Assembly: GCF_001613145.1 (NCBI RefSeq) | Contig: NZ_BDBU01000018.1 | Location: 62,001-126,000, forward strand | Length of the DNA: 64,000 nt | Direction: 5' to 3' | Source of the DNA: Nocardia jejuensis NBRC 103114 | Lineage (GTDB): Bacteria > Actinomycetota > Actinomycetes > Mycobacteriales > Mycobacteriaceae | Made by a program: the position numbers and the translations under genes | The notes under the pieces: model-generated | Databases searched by the model: none | What the model was told of the DNA's origin: nothing | Seen by the model: only the letters and a program-made list of their open reading frames with translations | Part shown: positions 1 to 7,450 of the stretch, in pieces | Layout: the number at the start of each line of letters is the position of its first letter | Position numbering within the stretch: position 1 is the first letter of the stretch

Positions 1-136
1 GAGCGGGATGGGAATTGGCTGTGGCACGGGCGAATTCACGGATCTTCTCGCGCCCCACCTCGTAGTAGTCGGGGATGCGGAACGTGTGCCCGATCAGCGC
101 GTCCAGCTCGGCGTGACGATCGATGAGAGCGACCAT
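1..136 (-). CDS. MaoC/HadA-type (3R)-hydroxyacyl dehydratase, N-terminal fragment (gene runs off the left edge)
   Basis: Only the first 45 codons are inside the window. The peptide contains FRIPDYYEVGREKIREFA, which matches the N-terminal FAS1-like dehydratase domain of HadA/MaoC proteins (M. tuberculosis HadA has a very similar YPDHYEVEREKIREYA stretch). Family role: dehydration of 3-hydroxyacyl thioesters in mycolate or other fatty acid elongation. Start: an ATG at 136 lies 7 nt after a GAAGGAG Shine-Dalgarno. A second in-frame ATG at 142 sits too close to that site. The catalytic hot-dog residues are outside the window, so the exact subtype (HadA or a general FAS1-like dehydratase) cannot be fixed. 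Confidence 0.72.
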   Translation of the reverse strand, partial: MVALIDRHAELDALIGHTFRIPDYYEVGREKIREFARATANSHPA

Positions 137-282
137 CCTCATGCTCCTTCGGTGTAGGCGTGGGTGTGCGGGCGCCAGAGCTTCGCTGTGCAATTGCTGT
201 TGGATTGGCGGACCGCAGAGTACAGGGTGCGCGGGCGGGTTCCAGGTGGGAAAACGCGTCGCAGATGTGATTCATGTCACTT

Positions 283-295
283 GATTGGACCAATC
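283..295. promoter_or_regulatory. 13-bp perfect palindrome in divergent intergenic region
   Basis: GATTGG-A-CCAATC lies between the divergent dehydratase (start 136) and lipase (start 364) genes. It could be an operator for either. No neighbouring regulator is known to read it. Confidence 0.3.
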
Positions 296-363
296 GCTGG
301 CTGTTGTCTACGCGAACTGTTGGTGGCGAGGTGATCGTCCGATTCCGAATCGAAGGAGGCTCT

Positions 364-1560
364 GTGCGCACGTCCAGGTCGAGGTTGATCGCGAATGTCT
401 TGGGTATCGGTGTGGCGATCATGACCATGGTGGGGACCGTTCCCTGCACCGCGCACGCGGGTGCGATCTTCCCCGTGGCGGACAAGGACGGGTTCTATTA
501 CGGCCCAGCCGATCTCGGTGCTTTCGCACCGGGCGACGTGCTGCGTTCACGACCGGTCGCGGCGCATCCGTGGCCCGGGTCGACGGTGTGGCAGCTGGCG
601 TATCGGTCCGCCGATTCCTCGGGCGCGCCGATCTCGGCGGTGACCACGCTGATCGTGCCCCCGGGCGCTGCCGGGCGTCCGGTGGTGTCGTATCAGCCGT
701 TCGTGAATTCGCTGGGTCTGCAGTGCGCGCCCTCGCACGCGCTGTTCGACGGCGGCCTGAAGGAGTCCGCGGCACTGAACATGCTGCTCGCGCGGGGCTG
801 GGCGGTGGCGGTTCCGGATCACCTGGGCCCGACCAGCGCTTACGGTGCGGCCCGGATGGGCGGGCAGATCACGCTCGACGGCATTCGGGCGGTCAAGCGG
901 TTCGCTCCCGCGGGCCTCGCGGATTCACCGGTCGGCATGGCCGGCTACTCCGGCGGCGCGATGTCGACCGGTTTCGCGGCCGCGCTGGCTCCCGATTACG
1001 CACCGGAACTGTCCATCGTGGGTTCCGCGGTCGGCGGCGTGCCGGTCAACCCGGGAAAGATGGCCCTGCAGATCGGTGACACCCCGCATCCGCTGTTCGG
1101 TCTCGGCTTCGCTGTCGCGGTCGGCCTCGAACGCGAATACCCGGCGGCCCTGCCGTTGGACCGGGCATTGACCCCGGCCGGATTCGCGATGCGTGAGCGG
1201 ATTGCGAATTCCTGTGTGGACGACATCATTTCCGCCGGTGCGGGTCACTCGATCGGTGAGATGTTCAACCGTGGCATGGAGAACGATCCGGCGATGATCG
1301 CCGCGATGCATGAGAATTCGCTCGAGATCGCCCCCGAGGTACCCCGTGTGCCGGTCTACGAGTGGCACGGCGGCAACGACCAGGTCCCGCTGGACCTCGC
1401 CCGCGCCACCGCCGGAAGGTATTGCGCCGCGGGAACTCCCGTCCAATTCGACGTCATTCCCGGGACTGATCACGCCACGGCCATCGCCCCCGGTGCGATG
1501 AATGCGGTGGGCTACCTCGCGGACCGGTTCGCGGGCCGTCCCGCCCCGTCGAATTGCTGA
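364..1560 (+). CDS. Secreted lipase of the secretory (LIP/PF03583-like) family
   Basis: Predicted 398 aa. A GTG at 364 is preceded by AAGGAGG (353-359). This start gives a good Sec signal peptide (basic MRTSRSR, hydrophobic core, TAHA cleavage site near residue 33), so it is preferred to the ATG at 274. The alpha/beta-hydrolase signature is complete: nucleophile serine in GYSGG, acidic residue in the HGGNDQVPLD segment, and histidine in GTDHAT near the C terminus. Actinobacterial members hydrolyse acylglycerols outside the cell. The gene is transcribed alone, ends in a strong hairpin (1591-1625), and is convergent with the TetR gene. Substrate is unknown. Confidence 0.86.
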   Translation: MRTSRSRLIANVLGIGVAIMTMVGTVPCTAHAGAIFPVADKDGFYYGPADLGAFAPGDVLRSRPVAAHPWPGSTVWQLAYRSADSSGAPISAVTTLIVPPGAAGRPVVSYQPFVNSLGLQCAPSHALFDGGLKESAALNMLLARGWAVAVPDHLGPTSAYGAARMGGQITLDGIRAVKRFAPAGLADSPVGMAGYSGGAMSTGFAAALAPDYAPELSIVGSAVGGVPVNPGKMALQIGDTPHPLFGLGFAVAVGLEREYPAALPLDRALTPAGFAMRERIANSCVDDIISAGAGHSIGEMFNRGMENDPAMIAAMHENSLEIAPEVPRVPVYEWHGGNDQVPLDLARATAGRYCAAGTPVQFDVIPGTDHATAIAPGAMNAVGYLADRFAGRPAPSNC

Positions 1561-1590
1561 ATTCGTAGCGCGGTGACTCGCTGACACGGT

Positions 1591-1625
1591 GCCCGGACGG
1601 TGTGGCGAAAGCGCACTGTCCGGGC
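1591..1625. terminator. Bidirectional hairpin terminator between lipase and tetR
   Basis: Perfect 8-bp arms (GCCCGGAC at 1591-1598, GTCCGGGC at 1618-1625) continue inward with mostly paired bases to a short GAAA-containing loop. It lies 30 bp after the lipase stop and 50 bp after the convergent tetR stop. There is no clear T-tract, as is common in actinobacteria. Confidence 0.62.
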
Positions 1626-1675
1626 GCCGTCGTGTGGCGGGGCCGCGACGATTCGATGTGCCCCGGCCACGCGGC

Positions 1676-2284
1676 TCACTGTGCGGCGGTGAGAGCGAGC
1701 AGCACCCGGTGTGCGCGAGCGCTCATCTGCGCGGCCGTCTGATCGGGATTGTCCAGCCACCACGACACGACCGCGCTCACACTGTTCATCCAGACGCGCG
1801 TGAGCACGGCGAGATCACGCGGATCGGTGAGTTCGGCCGTCGCGAACGCGGATCCGACTCCGGTGGCGGCCTGTTCGGCGATGGTCGCGCGATGGCGGCG
1901 TGCGGTGACGGCGGCGTCCGAGTCGCGGGGAACGCTGCGGTCGTAGAGCACGTTCCAGTCGTGGGGGCGTGGTTCCAGCGCGGTGAAGATGGCATCGAGC
2001 ACCGCCGTCGCGGCGCTGCGGAAGCTCGGGTCCGATGTCGCCATGGCGTCGGCGATCCCGGCGGACAAGGCCGATCCGGCCCGCTCCGCGCACGCCGCGA
2101 ACAGGCCGTCCTTCGATGAGAAATATTGGTATACAAGCGGTTTGGACACCCCCGCGCGTGCGGCGACATCGGCGACAAGGACCGCGGCATAGCCCCTGGT
2201 CCCGAATTCCACGGCGGCCGCGTCCAGGATCTGCGCCTCCCGCTCGTCGCGCGGCATGCCTTTGCTGCCGGATCTGCTCGCCAT
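1676..2284 (-). CDS. TetR/AcrR-family transcriptional regulator
   Basis: Predicted 202 aa. ATG at 2284 follows an AGGAGG-type site; the open frame extends 32 codons further upstream without plausible protein sequence. The N-terminal helix-turn-helix is canonical: ILDAAAVEFGTRGYAAVLVADVAARAG followed by SKPLVYQYFSSKDGLF. The remaining ~150 residues form the usual helical ligand-binding region. An 18-bp near-perfect palindrome (2327-2344) lies 43 bp upstream of this start and should be its operator. The divergent gene at 2452 is the likely second target. Ligand unknown. Confidence 0.9.
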   Translation of the reverse strand: MASRSGSKGMPRDEREAQILDAAAVEFGTRGYAAVLVADVAARAGVSKPLVYQYFSSKDGLFAACAERAGSALSAGIADAMATSDPSFRSAATAVLDAIFTALEPRPHDWNVLYDRSVPRDSDAAVTARRHRATIAEQAATGVGSAFATAELTDPRDLAVLTRVWMNSVSAVVSWWLDNPDQTAAQMSARAHRVLLALTAAQ

Positions 2285-2326
2285 CTGCTCACCGCCTCCT
2301 GTCCGGGAACCTCGATCGACGGTAGT

Positions 2327-2344
2327 GGTTCGTACGTTCGAACC
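2327..2344. promoter_or_regulatory. Putative TetR operator, 18-bp near-perfect palindrome
   Basis: GGTTCGTACGTTCGAACC matches its own reverse complement at 16 of 18 positions. It sits between tetR (start 2284) and the divergent gene at 2452. The 11-bp direct repeat GAACCTCGATC occurs at 2307-2317 and 2340-2350, so a second, weaker half-site may flank the palindrome. Confidence 0.55.
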
Positions 2345-2451
2345 TCGATCTCGCCCGCCGGGTAAAGCATGACACATCAAATGACTCGTAGGTCAATTCT
2401 GTCTGCTACCGTCGGTAACGTATACAATGCTGTAGCGAGAGGAATCCCGAG

Positions 2452-3468
2452 ATGGGCTGGAAAGACGCTGTACTCCACACTCTTCAACGCGGCGCGTCCG
2501 CGTCCTACGGATTGCGTGGCACGCCGTTCGACCCGGAGACCGCGTTCCATCCGCCTCGCGGCCGATACGCCACCGCGCACTACGGCCTGATGCTGCCGAA
2601 TCTTCCCGCGCCCCTGAACTTCCTCGATGTGATCGCGGTGATCGGTCAACCTCGGATCACGTTGTGGCGCAACGATCATCTGGTCGAGACCACCGATGCC
2701 GACACCGCGAACCTGCTCATCGGCTCCGCTGTGCGTTTCCCCGGTCAGTTCCGGGGCTACCGGGTCGGACGTGATCTCGAGCTGGCTCCCGACGCGAGCG
2801 TGATCCGCTTCGGTGACGACTTCGAGCTCTCGGGCACCCACCCCCATTTCACGGTCGCCTACCGAAACCCCGAGTTCGAACTCGACCTGCGTGTGCACGC
2901 CACCGACAAGATCTCCCACTTCGCCAAGCTGCGCGGCGGCCTGTACGACCACTGGTCGCTGCTGTGCACGTACGAGGGGACCGTCGTGTTCGGCGGCCGC
3001 ACGATCGAGCTGTCCGGACTCAACACTCTGGAATATGCACGCGGCGTTGCCGTTCCGCTGCCGTTCACGTTCTTCACCTACCACGTCATCAATATCGACG
3101 ACACCACCCAGGTGCTCATGACGGAGGTGCGCGGGCCGTTCGGCCTGCCCGTTCAGCAGGCGGTCTACGTCCGCTCGCTCACCGATCACGGCGGCACCTA
3201 CGAGAACAATTTCGCCCTCGATATCCACCGGCTCGAACCCACCGCCCGCGAGACTCCCAACGGGCTGTCGATGCGCTTGGCACAGGAGTTCACCTGGAGC
3301 GTCGATGACACGAACGGCAACGCGCTCATCGAGATTCACGGCACCGGCAACGACGACTACGTCTACGGAATGGCCGGCGGATACGTCGGCAGCTACTGGT
3401 ACACCGGCCGGTTCCGCGGCAAAGCGGTCACCGGAACCGGGTACATCGAATACATCGGCACACGCTGA
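2452..3468 (+). CDS. Conserved hypothetical protein (DUF6670-like)
   Basis: Predicted 338 aa, no signal peptide or membrane segment. ATG at 2452 follows an AGAGG site. The sequence is rich in beta-strand-like stretches and aromatic/charged turns (for example YGLMLPNLPAPLNFLDVIAV near residue 45), resembling actinobacterial proteins annotated DUF6670. A lipocalin-like or beta-sandwich fold is plausible, but no catalytic motif is visible. It is divergent from tetR with the palindromic operator between them, so it is probably the regulated target. Function not assigned. Confidence 0.78.
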   Translation: MGWKDAVLHTLQRGASASYGLRGTPFDPETAFHPPRGRYATAHYGLMLPNLPAPLNFLDVIAVIGQPRITLWRNDHLVETTDADTANLLIGSAVRFPGQFRGYRVGRDLELAPDASVIRFGDDFELSGTHPHFTVAYRNPEFELDLRVHATDKISHFAKLRGGLYDHWSLLCTYEGTVVFGGRTIELSGLNTLEYARGVAVPLPFTFFTYHVINIDDTTQVLMTEVRGPFGLPVQQAVYVRSLTDHGGTYENNFALDIHRLEPTARETPNGLSMRLAQEFTWSVDDTNGNALIEIHGTGNDDYVYGMAGGYVGSYWYTGRFRGKAVTGTGYIEYIGTR

Positions 3469-3592
3469 GCCCTGAATCCGGAACGAACTCGGGCCTGCGC
3501 CGAGCAACGCCAGATCCGCTGCGACGGTACGCCGGGCGCACCGCGCAGCGGCTACGCGAGGGGCGTGATGGCGGGATCGCGTCCGATTCCGC

Positions 3593-4168
3593 TCAGCGCA
3601 CGACCTCGTACACGAGCTTGGCGACGCCGTTGGAGTAGGTCTCCGACTCCCGCAGGCGCAATTGCCGCTTGTCCCGGTCCGCGCGGCTGAACAGGCTCTT
3701 GCCCTCGCCCAGCAGCACCGGGAACACCAGCAGGTTGTACCGGTCGATCAGATCGGCGTCGGACAGGCTCCGGGCCAGCTCGGCGCTGCCGTGCACGAAG
3801 ATCGCGCCGCCCTCGGTCTGCTTGAGTGCGGCGATGTCGTCGACGGAGCGCAGGATCGTGGTGGAACCCCAGCCCTCGAGCAGATCGCTGTCGTTCAATC
3901 CGGTCGAGAGCACGTACTTGGGCAGCTCTTTGTACACGGAGTGCTCGGGCGAATCGCGCCAGACCGGCGCGAACGCCTCGTAACTGCGGCGGCCGAACAG
4001 CAGCGCCGTGGTATCGGCGAGCTCCTCGCCCTTGAGCGAGTAGGCCTCGGGCACGAACTCGGTCTCGCGCACCCAGCCGCCGCTGCGGTGCCCCTCCACC
4101 TTCCCGCCCGGTGAATCCACGACGCCGTCCACCGACATGAAGCCCGTGTAGACGAGTTCGCGTGTCAT
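3593..4168 (-). CDS. Dihydrofolate reductase-family protein (RibD C-terminal domain)
   Basis: Predicted 191 aa. ATG at 4168 follows CAGGAGG. Features of the RibD-C/DHFR fold are present: N-terminal strand with SVDGVVD, the FGRRSYEAF motif near residue 60, the FVHGSAELARSL glycine turn, and the late LLVFPVLLGEGKSLF strand. These stand-alone proteins are predicted NADPH-dependent reductases of unknown substrate; they are neither folate reductase nor RibD. A second member of the same family is encoded at 20923-21528. The gene sits 62 bp before the stop of the AlaRS-like gene on the same strand. Confidence 0.85.
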   Translation of the reverse strand: MTRELVYTGFMSVDGVVDSPGGKVEGHRSGGWVRETEFVPEAYSLKGEELADTTALLFGRRSYEAFAPVWRDSPEHSVYKELPKYVLSTGLNDSDLLEGWGSTTILRSVDDIAALKQTEGGAIFVHGSAELARSLSDADLIDRYNLLVFPVLLGEGKSLFSRADRDKRQLRLRESETYSNGVAKLVYEVVR

Positions 4169-4230
4169 GTAGTCCTCCTGAGGTCGAATGGTGGAGGTCG
4201 CCCGACCGCCGCTTGCCGCAAGCCTATCGG

Positions 4231-5439
4231 TCAGTCGATATCGCGGTCTCGGACAGCGACGACATCGTCCCCGGTACGCAGAAACTCCACGAGACCACGG
4301 GGAAGTCCGTGCGTGTCGTGCAGGTATCGGTAGTCGTCCTCATCGAGAGGGCCGGTGAATCGGCGGTGGGAGAGCACCTGTTCTCCGCGCCGGAGCAGCG
4401 ACCGGAATTTGTGTTCCTCGTGCAGCAGAACGGTGCGCACCCGGTGTGGATCGCGTAGCTGGCGGAAGTGGTCGAGGGTGTGCCGCACGAGGTCCACCGG
4501 CAGATCGGACAGGGTTCGGGTGGGGTCCTCGCGCCACAGGGTGGTCAGCATCCGGCGGATCAATCGGCGCAGGATGTGGCCGCGTCCGTTCGGGGACGGC
4601 ATCACCTCGTCGCCGAGAATGACGACGCCGGAACGCAGGTGATCCGACAGCACCCGCGACGTCGGCTCGTCCAGCGGTCCCCAGAGCTCGGTGAGGCCGG
4701 TCGTCCACGGCTCGAAGACATCGATCTCGAATACGGACGGCATGCCCTGCAGGATTCGCACCAGCCGCTCGACCCCGAGCCCGGTGTCGATACAGGGCCT
4801 GCGCAGCGGTTCGAGGCTGCCGTCCGGATGCCGGAGGTAGCGCATCATGACGTGATTCCACACCTCCACCCATCGATCGTCGGAAGTCGGTGTGCCGCGC
4901 GGCTTTTCGGGGCCGGTCCAGAGGAAGATCTCGGTATCGGGACCGCACAGTCCGGTGGGTCCGTTGGACCACCAGTTCTCGTGTGTGGTCGGTTCGACCG
5001 GTATCCCCAGTTCGTCCCAGACCCGCCACGATTCGTGATCCGGCGGCACTTGATCGTCTCCGCCGAAAACCGTGACGTGCAGGCGATCGGGCTCGATACC
5101 GAACCCGTCGCGCAGCAGCTCATGGCCCCACCGCACGCTCTGTGGGCAGTCGTAGTCGTCGAACGACCACGACCCGAGCATCTCGAAGACGGTGAGGTGG
5201 GTGCTGTCGCCGACCTCGTCGAGATCGGTGGTGCGCAGGCAGCGTTGCAGTCCGGTCAGGCGGCGGCCCAGCGGATGTCGGCCGACGCTCAGATGCGGGG
5301 TGAGCGGATGCATTCCGGAGGTGGTGAACAGCACCGGGTCCCCGGGCGGGGGCACGAGTGATCCACCCGGCGTGCGCCGGTGCCCGCGCTCGTGGAAGAA
5401 GTCGAGGAAGGTGCTGATGGTCTGATCGGTGGTGATCAT
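4231..5439 (-). CDS. Alanyl-tRNA synthetase paralogue, catalytic core only
   Basis: Predicted 402 aa against roughly 880-900 for a full AlaRS. ATG at 5439 follows GGAG. It aligns along the N-terminal class II core: FLDFFHERGH and SLVPPPGDPVLFTTSGM, motif 2 region VFEMLGSWSFDDY, GPTGLCGPDTEIF (AlaRS normally GPCGPCTEIF), motif 3 DTGLGVERL, then SDHLRSGVVILGDEVMPSPNGRGHILRRLIRR. It ends after the tRNA-recognition helices (YLHDTHGLP), so the editing domain and C-Ala domain are absent. The analogous 461-residue fragment of E. coli AlaRS is known to charge tRNA(Ala) in vitro. The protein may therefore be a mini-AlaRS, an alanyl-AMP/alanyl transfer enzyme for metabolism, or a resistance copy. Upstream lie an alanine-rich leader ORF and a hairpin. 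Confidence 0.85.
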   Translation of the reverse strand: MITTDQTISTFLDFFHERGHRRTPGGSLVPPPGDPVLFTTSGMHPLTPHLSVGRHPLGRRLTGLQRCLRTTDLDEVGDSTHLTVFEMLGSWSFDDYDCPQSVRWGHELLRDGFGIEPDRLHVTVFGGDDQVPPDHESWRVWDELGIPVEPTTHENWWSNGPTGLCGPDTEIFLWTGPEKPRGTPTSDDRWVEVWNHVMMRYLRHPDGSLEPLRRPCIDTGLGVERLVRILQGMPSVFEIDVFEPWTTGLTELWGPLDEPTSRVLSDHLRSGVVILGDEVMPSPNGRGHILRRLIRRMLTTLWREDPTRTLSDLPVDLVRHTLDHFRQLRDPHRVRTVLLHEEHKFRSLLRRGEQVLSHRRFTGPLDEDDYRYLHDTHGLPRGLVEFLRTGDDVVAVRDRDID

Positions 5440-5511
5440 GGTGGGTGCTCCGTCGAATCGATATCGACCGGAAGCGACCGCACAGGGCAAGTCGGGCAAC
5501 GAGACTCGGCG

Positions 5512-5539
5512 CACCGGCGGACGTTTCCGGTCGCCGGTG
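5512..5539 (-). promoter_or_regulatory. Hairpin in the 5' leader of the AlaRS-like gene
   Basis: Perfect 8-bp arms CACCGGCG/CGCCGGTG with a 12-nt loop start 11 nt after the leader-peptide stop codon. The loop contains a further CCGG copy, and the leader-peptide 3' end contains CGCCG runs that could pair with the arms, so alternative structures are possible. There is no U-tract. A smaller GTCGA/TCGAC stem (5452-5468) sits just upstream of the ribosome binding site. Confidence 0.5.
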
Positions 5540-5550
5540 GGGAGAAGAGG

Positions 5551-5619
5551 TCAGGCAGCGGCGGCCGGGGAGCTGATAGCTCGCGCGGCAGCGGCGGTGA
5601 ATCGCGAAGGGACTCGCAT
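5551..5619 (-). CDS. Putative alanine-rich leader peptide (22 aa) upstream of the AlaRS-like gene
   Basis: ATG at 5619 to TGA at 5551 encodes 22 residues, nine of them alanine, in runs AAAA and AAAA at the 3' end (codons GCC, GCT and GCG). It ends 111 nt before the AlaRS-like start and just before the hairpin at 5512-5539. This is the arrangement of amino-acid attenuator peptides, where ribosome stalling on cognate codons alters downstream RNA folding. Caution: GC-rich DNA yields alanine codons by chance, the Shine-Dalgarno is weak, and no database family applies. Confidence 0.45.
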   Translation of the reverse strand: MRVPSRFTAAAARAISSPAAAA

Positions 5620-5658
5620 GACGGCACGGTAGCAATGACGCCGCGGCGGGCGCGAGCG

Positions 5659-5666
5659 ATTATCTA
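5659..5666 (-). promoter_or_regulatory. Possible promoter (-10 element) for the leader/AlaRS transcript
   Basis: On the minus strand TAGATAAT is one of very few AT-rich hexamer-like sites here, with a weak TCGACC-like -35 about 19 bp upstream. It would start transcription near 5650, roughly 33 nt before the leader ATG. Confidence 0.33.
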
Positions 5667-5743
5667 GCAGGCCACTGGTGCGCCGGTCGATACGCTCCCC
5701 ATGGTTCGCCTGCGTCTGGGCTGAAGTTCGGAAGCGGTACCAC

Positions 5744-5950
5744 TCAGCGCCCGGGTTCGAGCCAATGGCTCGGCGGCACCGTGCTCGTGGGCCACGGCTT
5801 GGTGATCGGTCCCACTTCGACCCCCGCCGGCTGCATTTCCGGCCGGCTGACATGCTGCTGCAGCGCTAGGCCCCCGAGGCACAGGGCCAGCGCTGTCATC
5901 GCACCGACCACCGGCCGAACCAATTCCCGCAGCGGTCGCAGTCCATTCAT
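5744..5950 (-). CDS. Possible small single-pass membrane protein
   Basis: Predicted 68 aa from the ATG at 5950. The N terminus is basic (MNGLRPLRELVR) and is followed by one hydrophobic segment (about residues 13-31, VVGAMTALALCLGGLALQ), then a proline-rich tail. Topology looks like a signal anchor. The Shine-Dalgarno is weak and no homologue is recognised. It lies just upstream of the predicted AlaRS leader promoter on the same strand. Confidence 0.35.
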   Translation of the reverse strand: MNGLRPLRELVRPVVGAMTALALCLGGLALQQHVSRPEMQPAGVEVGPITKPWPTSTVPPSHWLEPGR

Positions 5951-6229
5951 TCGGCAATCCCGTCATTGTCCCGCCCCGACTGAATCGCGCTGGAACGCAT
6001 CATGTTACGAGCCGTCGAGGGTCACGCAGGCCGAAACCGCGCCGGAAGATGAACGGGTGGTATCCATCGGCGGGTTCAGACCGGCGGGGCGCGTGCGGCA
6101 GTGATTTCACGCCCATCGTGATAGCTCGGAGTGGCCGGAGTGATCCTGGGCGTTGATTGCGCGAATCCGGCAGTGTTCGGCGAAGATTCGTCGAGTTCGA
6201 ATCTGCGTGTTCACAGGAGAAAGTGCTTG

Positions 6230-6691
6230 ATGAGTGTCATTGGTAAGGTCGTCGTCGCGGTCGCTGCGGCGGGTTTCGCGGCGGGGTCGATGATCGGGGC
6301 CGGTACGGCGGATGCTGTTGTCACTCCGGACGGGTCCGACCTGTTCGCCGCGATCGCCTTCAGCCTGGACGGGTGGAATTACGGCACCAGTGTCGATGTG
6401 GCGAATCCGGAGCTGGCGATAAACCAGGCGCTGGACAACTGCGCCTGGGACGGCGCCACCGATTGTGTTGTGCTGGCGCACTGGGCGAACGGGTGTGGCG
6501 CGCTGGTGTACACCGACAACGACACCAGCTACGGCGTCGGAACCGGTGTGGGGCCCGATCGAGAATCTGCGTTGCGGGGCGCCTATTCGAGTCTTTCCCG
6601 CTATTACCCGCCCTCCATTCTCGCCAATGTCGGGTCCGCGGAACTCTCTCAGACCCACGTCAGTGAGGTGGTCTGCACAGCCGACGTGTGA
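6230..6691 (+). CDS. Secreted DUF4189 protein
   Basis: Predicted 153 aa. ATG at 6230 preceded by AGGAGA gives a clean Sec signal peptide (MSVIGKVVVAVAAAGFAAG, cleavage after ADA near residue 26). The mature part has the DUF4189 pattern: alternating small repeats of the type A-x-x-Q-A-L-x-x-C, then DCVVLAHWANGCGALV with conserved tryptophan, asparagine and paired cysteines. Such proteins are exported by mycobacteria and nocardiae; their function is not established. It is followed 75 bp later by a lipoprotein gene in the same direction. Confidence 0.85.
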   Translation: MSVIGKVVVAVAAAGFAAGSMIGAGTADAVVTPDGSDLFAAIAFSLDGWNYGTSVDVANPELAINQALDNCAWDGATDCVVLAHWANGCGALVYTDNDTSYGVGTGVGPDRESALRGAYSSLSRYYPPSILANVGSAELSQTHVSEVVCTADV

Positions 6692-6766
6692 CTGGCTGGG
6701 GCGTGCCGCCGACGGTGAGGACTGTCGGCGGCGCGTGCTACAACTCGAGTTCCGACTGGAGGTGTG

Positions 6767-7327
6767 ATGATCAGATTGCTTCGCGCGATGCTCGCGGTAC
6801 TGGCGATCGTGCCTGGGGCGGTGGGGTGCGCCGGTGAACCCGATGAGAGTCGTTCGACAGTGAGGACTTCGCCTTCCATGCAGAGCAATTCACCGAAGTC
6901 GGTGCTACCCGGCGAGGAATCGCTGTTGGTGCGAACGGATTTCACCGACGACGCCGCGTGGCGCGCGACGCTCGAGGCGGTGAATCGGTCGTACGAGCCG
7001 GACGGACTCGATGTGATGTACGGACTCACCGTCGTCGACGAGCCCGCCCTGACCGCCGTCACGGTCGAGGGTCTCGAGAAGCTGCTGACACCGCAGTCCT
7101 ACTACATCTACATCGTCGATGAACGGGCCATCCGCGATCCCGAGCATCCGATCCTGGTCGTCGATCACAGCGGCGGCGGTGAGCCTGGTCCGACCCTGCC
7201 GACCTTCCGGATTCTTCCGCGCGAGGTGTGTCTGGTCGAAGTCAATCTCACGCAGGCGAACATGGACTTCGAAGACTTTGCGGGAGCGGTCGATTCGGAC
7301 GGAGTGTTCCGCGGCTTCGGGGATTGA
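6767..7327 (+). CDS. Lipoprotein with DUF6924-like domain
   Basis: Predicted 186 aa. ATG at 6767 is 4 nt after GGAGG; a GTG at 6764 is too close. The signal peptide ends in the lipobox AVGC, predicting lipid anchoring at a cysteine near residue 20. After a low-complexity Ser/Pro linker the domain begins with LLVRTDFTDDAAWRATLEAV and contains YYIYIVDERAI and ILPREVCLVEVNL. I associate this pattern with actinobacterial DUF6924 proteins, which are usually cytoplasmic, so a lipidated form is slightly unusual. No activity can be proposed. Confidence 0.8.
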   Translation: MIRLLRAMLAVLAIVPGAVGCAGEPDESRSTVRTSPSMQSNSPKSVLPGEESLLVRTDFTDDAAWRATLEAVNRSYEPDGLDVMYGLTVVDEPALTAVTVEGLEKLLTPQSYYIYIVDERAIRDPEHPILVVDHSGGGEPGPTLPTFRILPREVCLVEVNLTQANMDFEDFAGAVDSDGVFRGFGD

Positions 7328-7450
7328 GGACCACTGTCGCGAAGACGGCTGACGGGCCGTAAGAGGGATCCGATAGCGTGAAGTGCCGGGCGGCGCAGCC
7401 TCCCGTGCGAGAGGGTGCATGCTCGGCCTGCGAGACGACGGGAGACTCCG

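Noticed and set aside
5440..5700. T-box riboswitch for the AlaRS-like gene
   Set aside because: No specifier-stem/antiterminator layout or T-box consensus (TGG bulge) could be found; the leader ORF plus hairpin is the better model.
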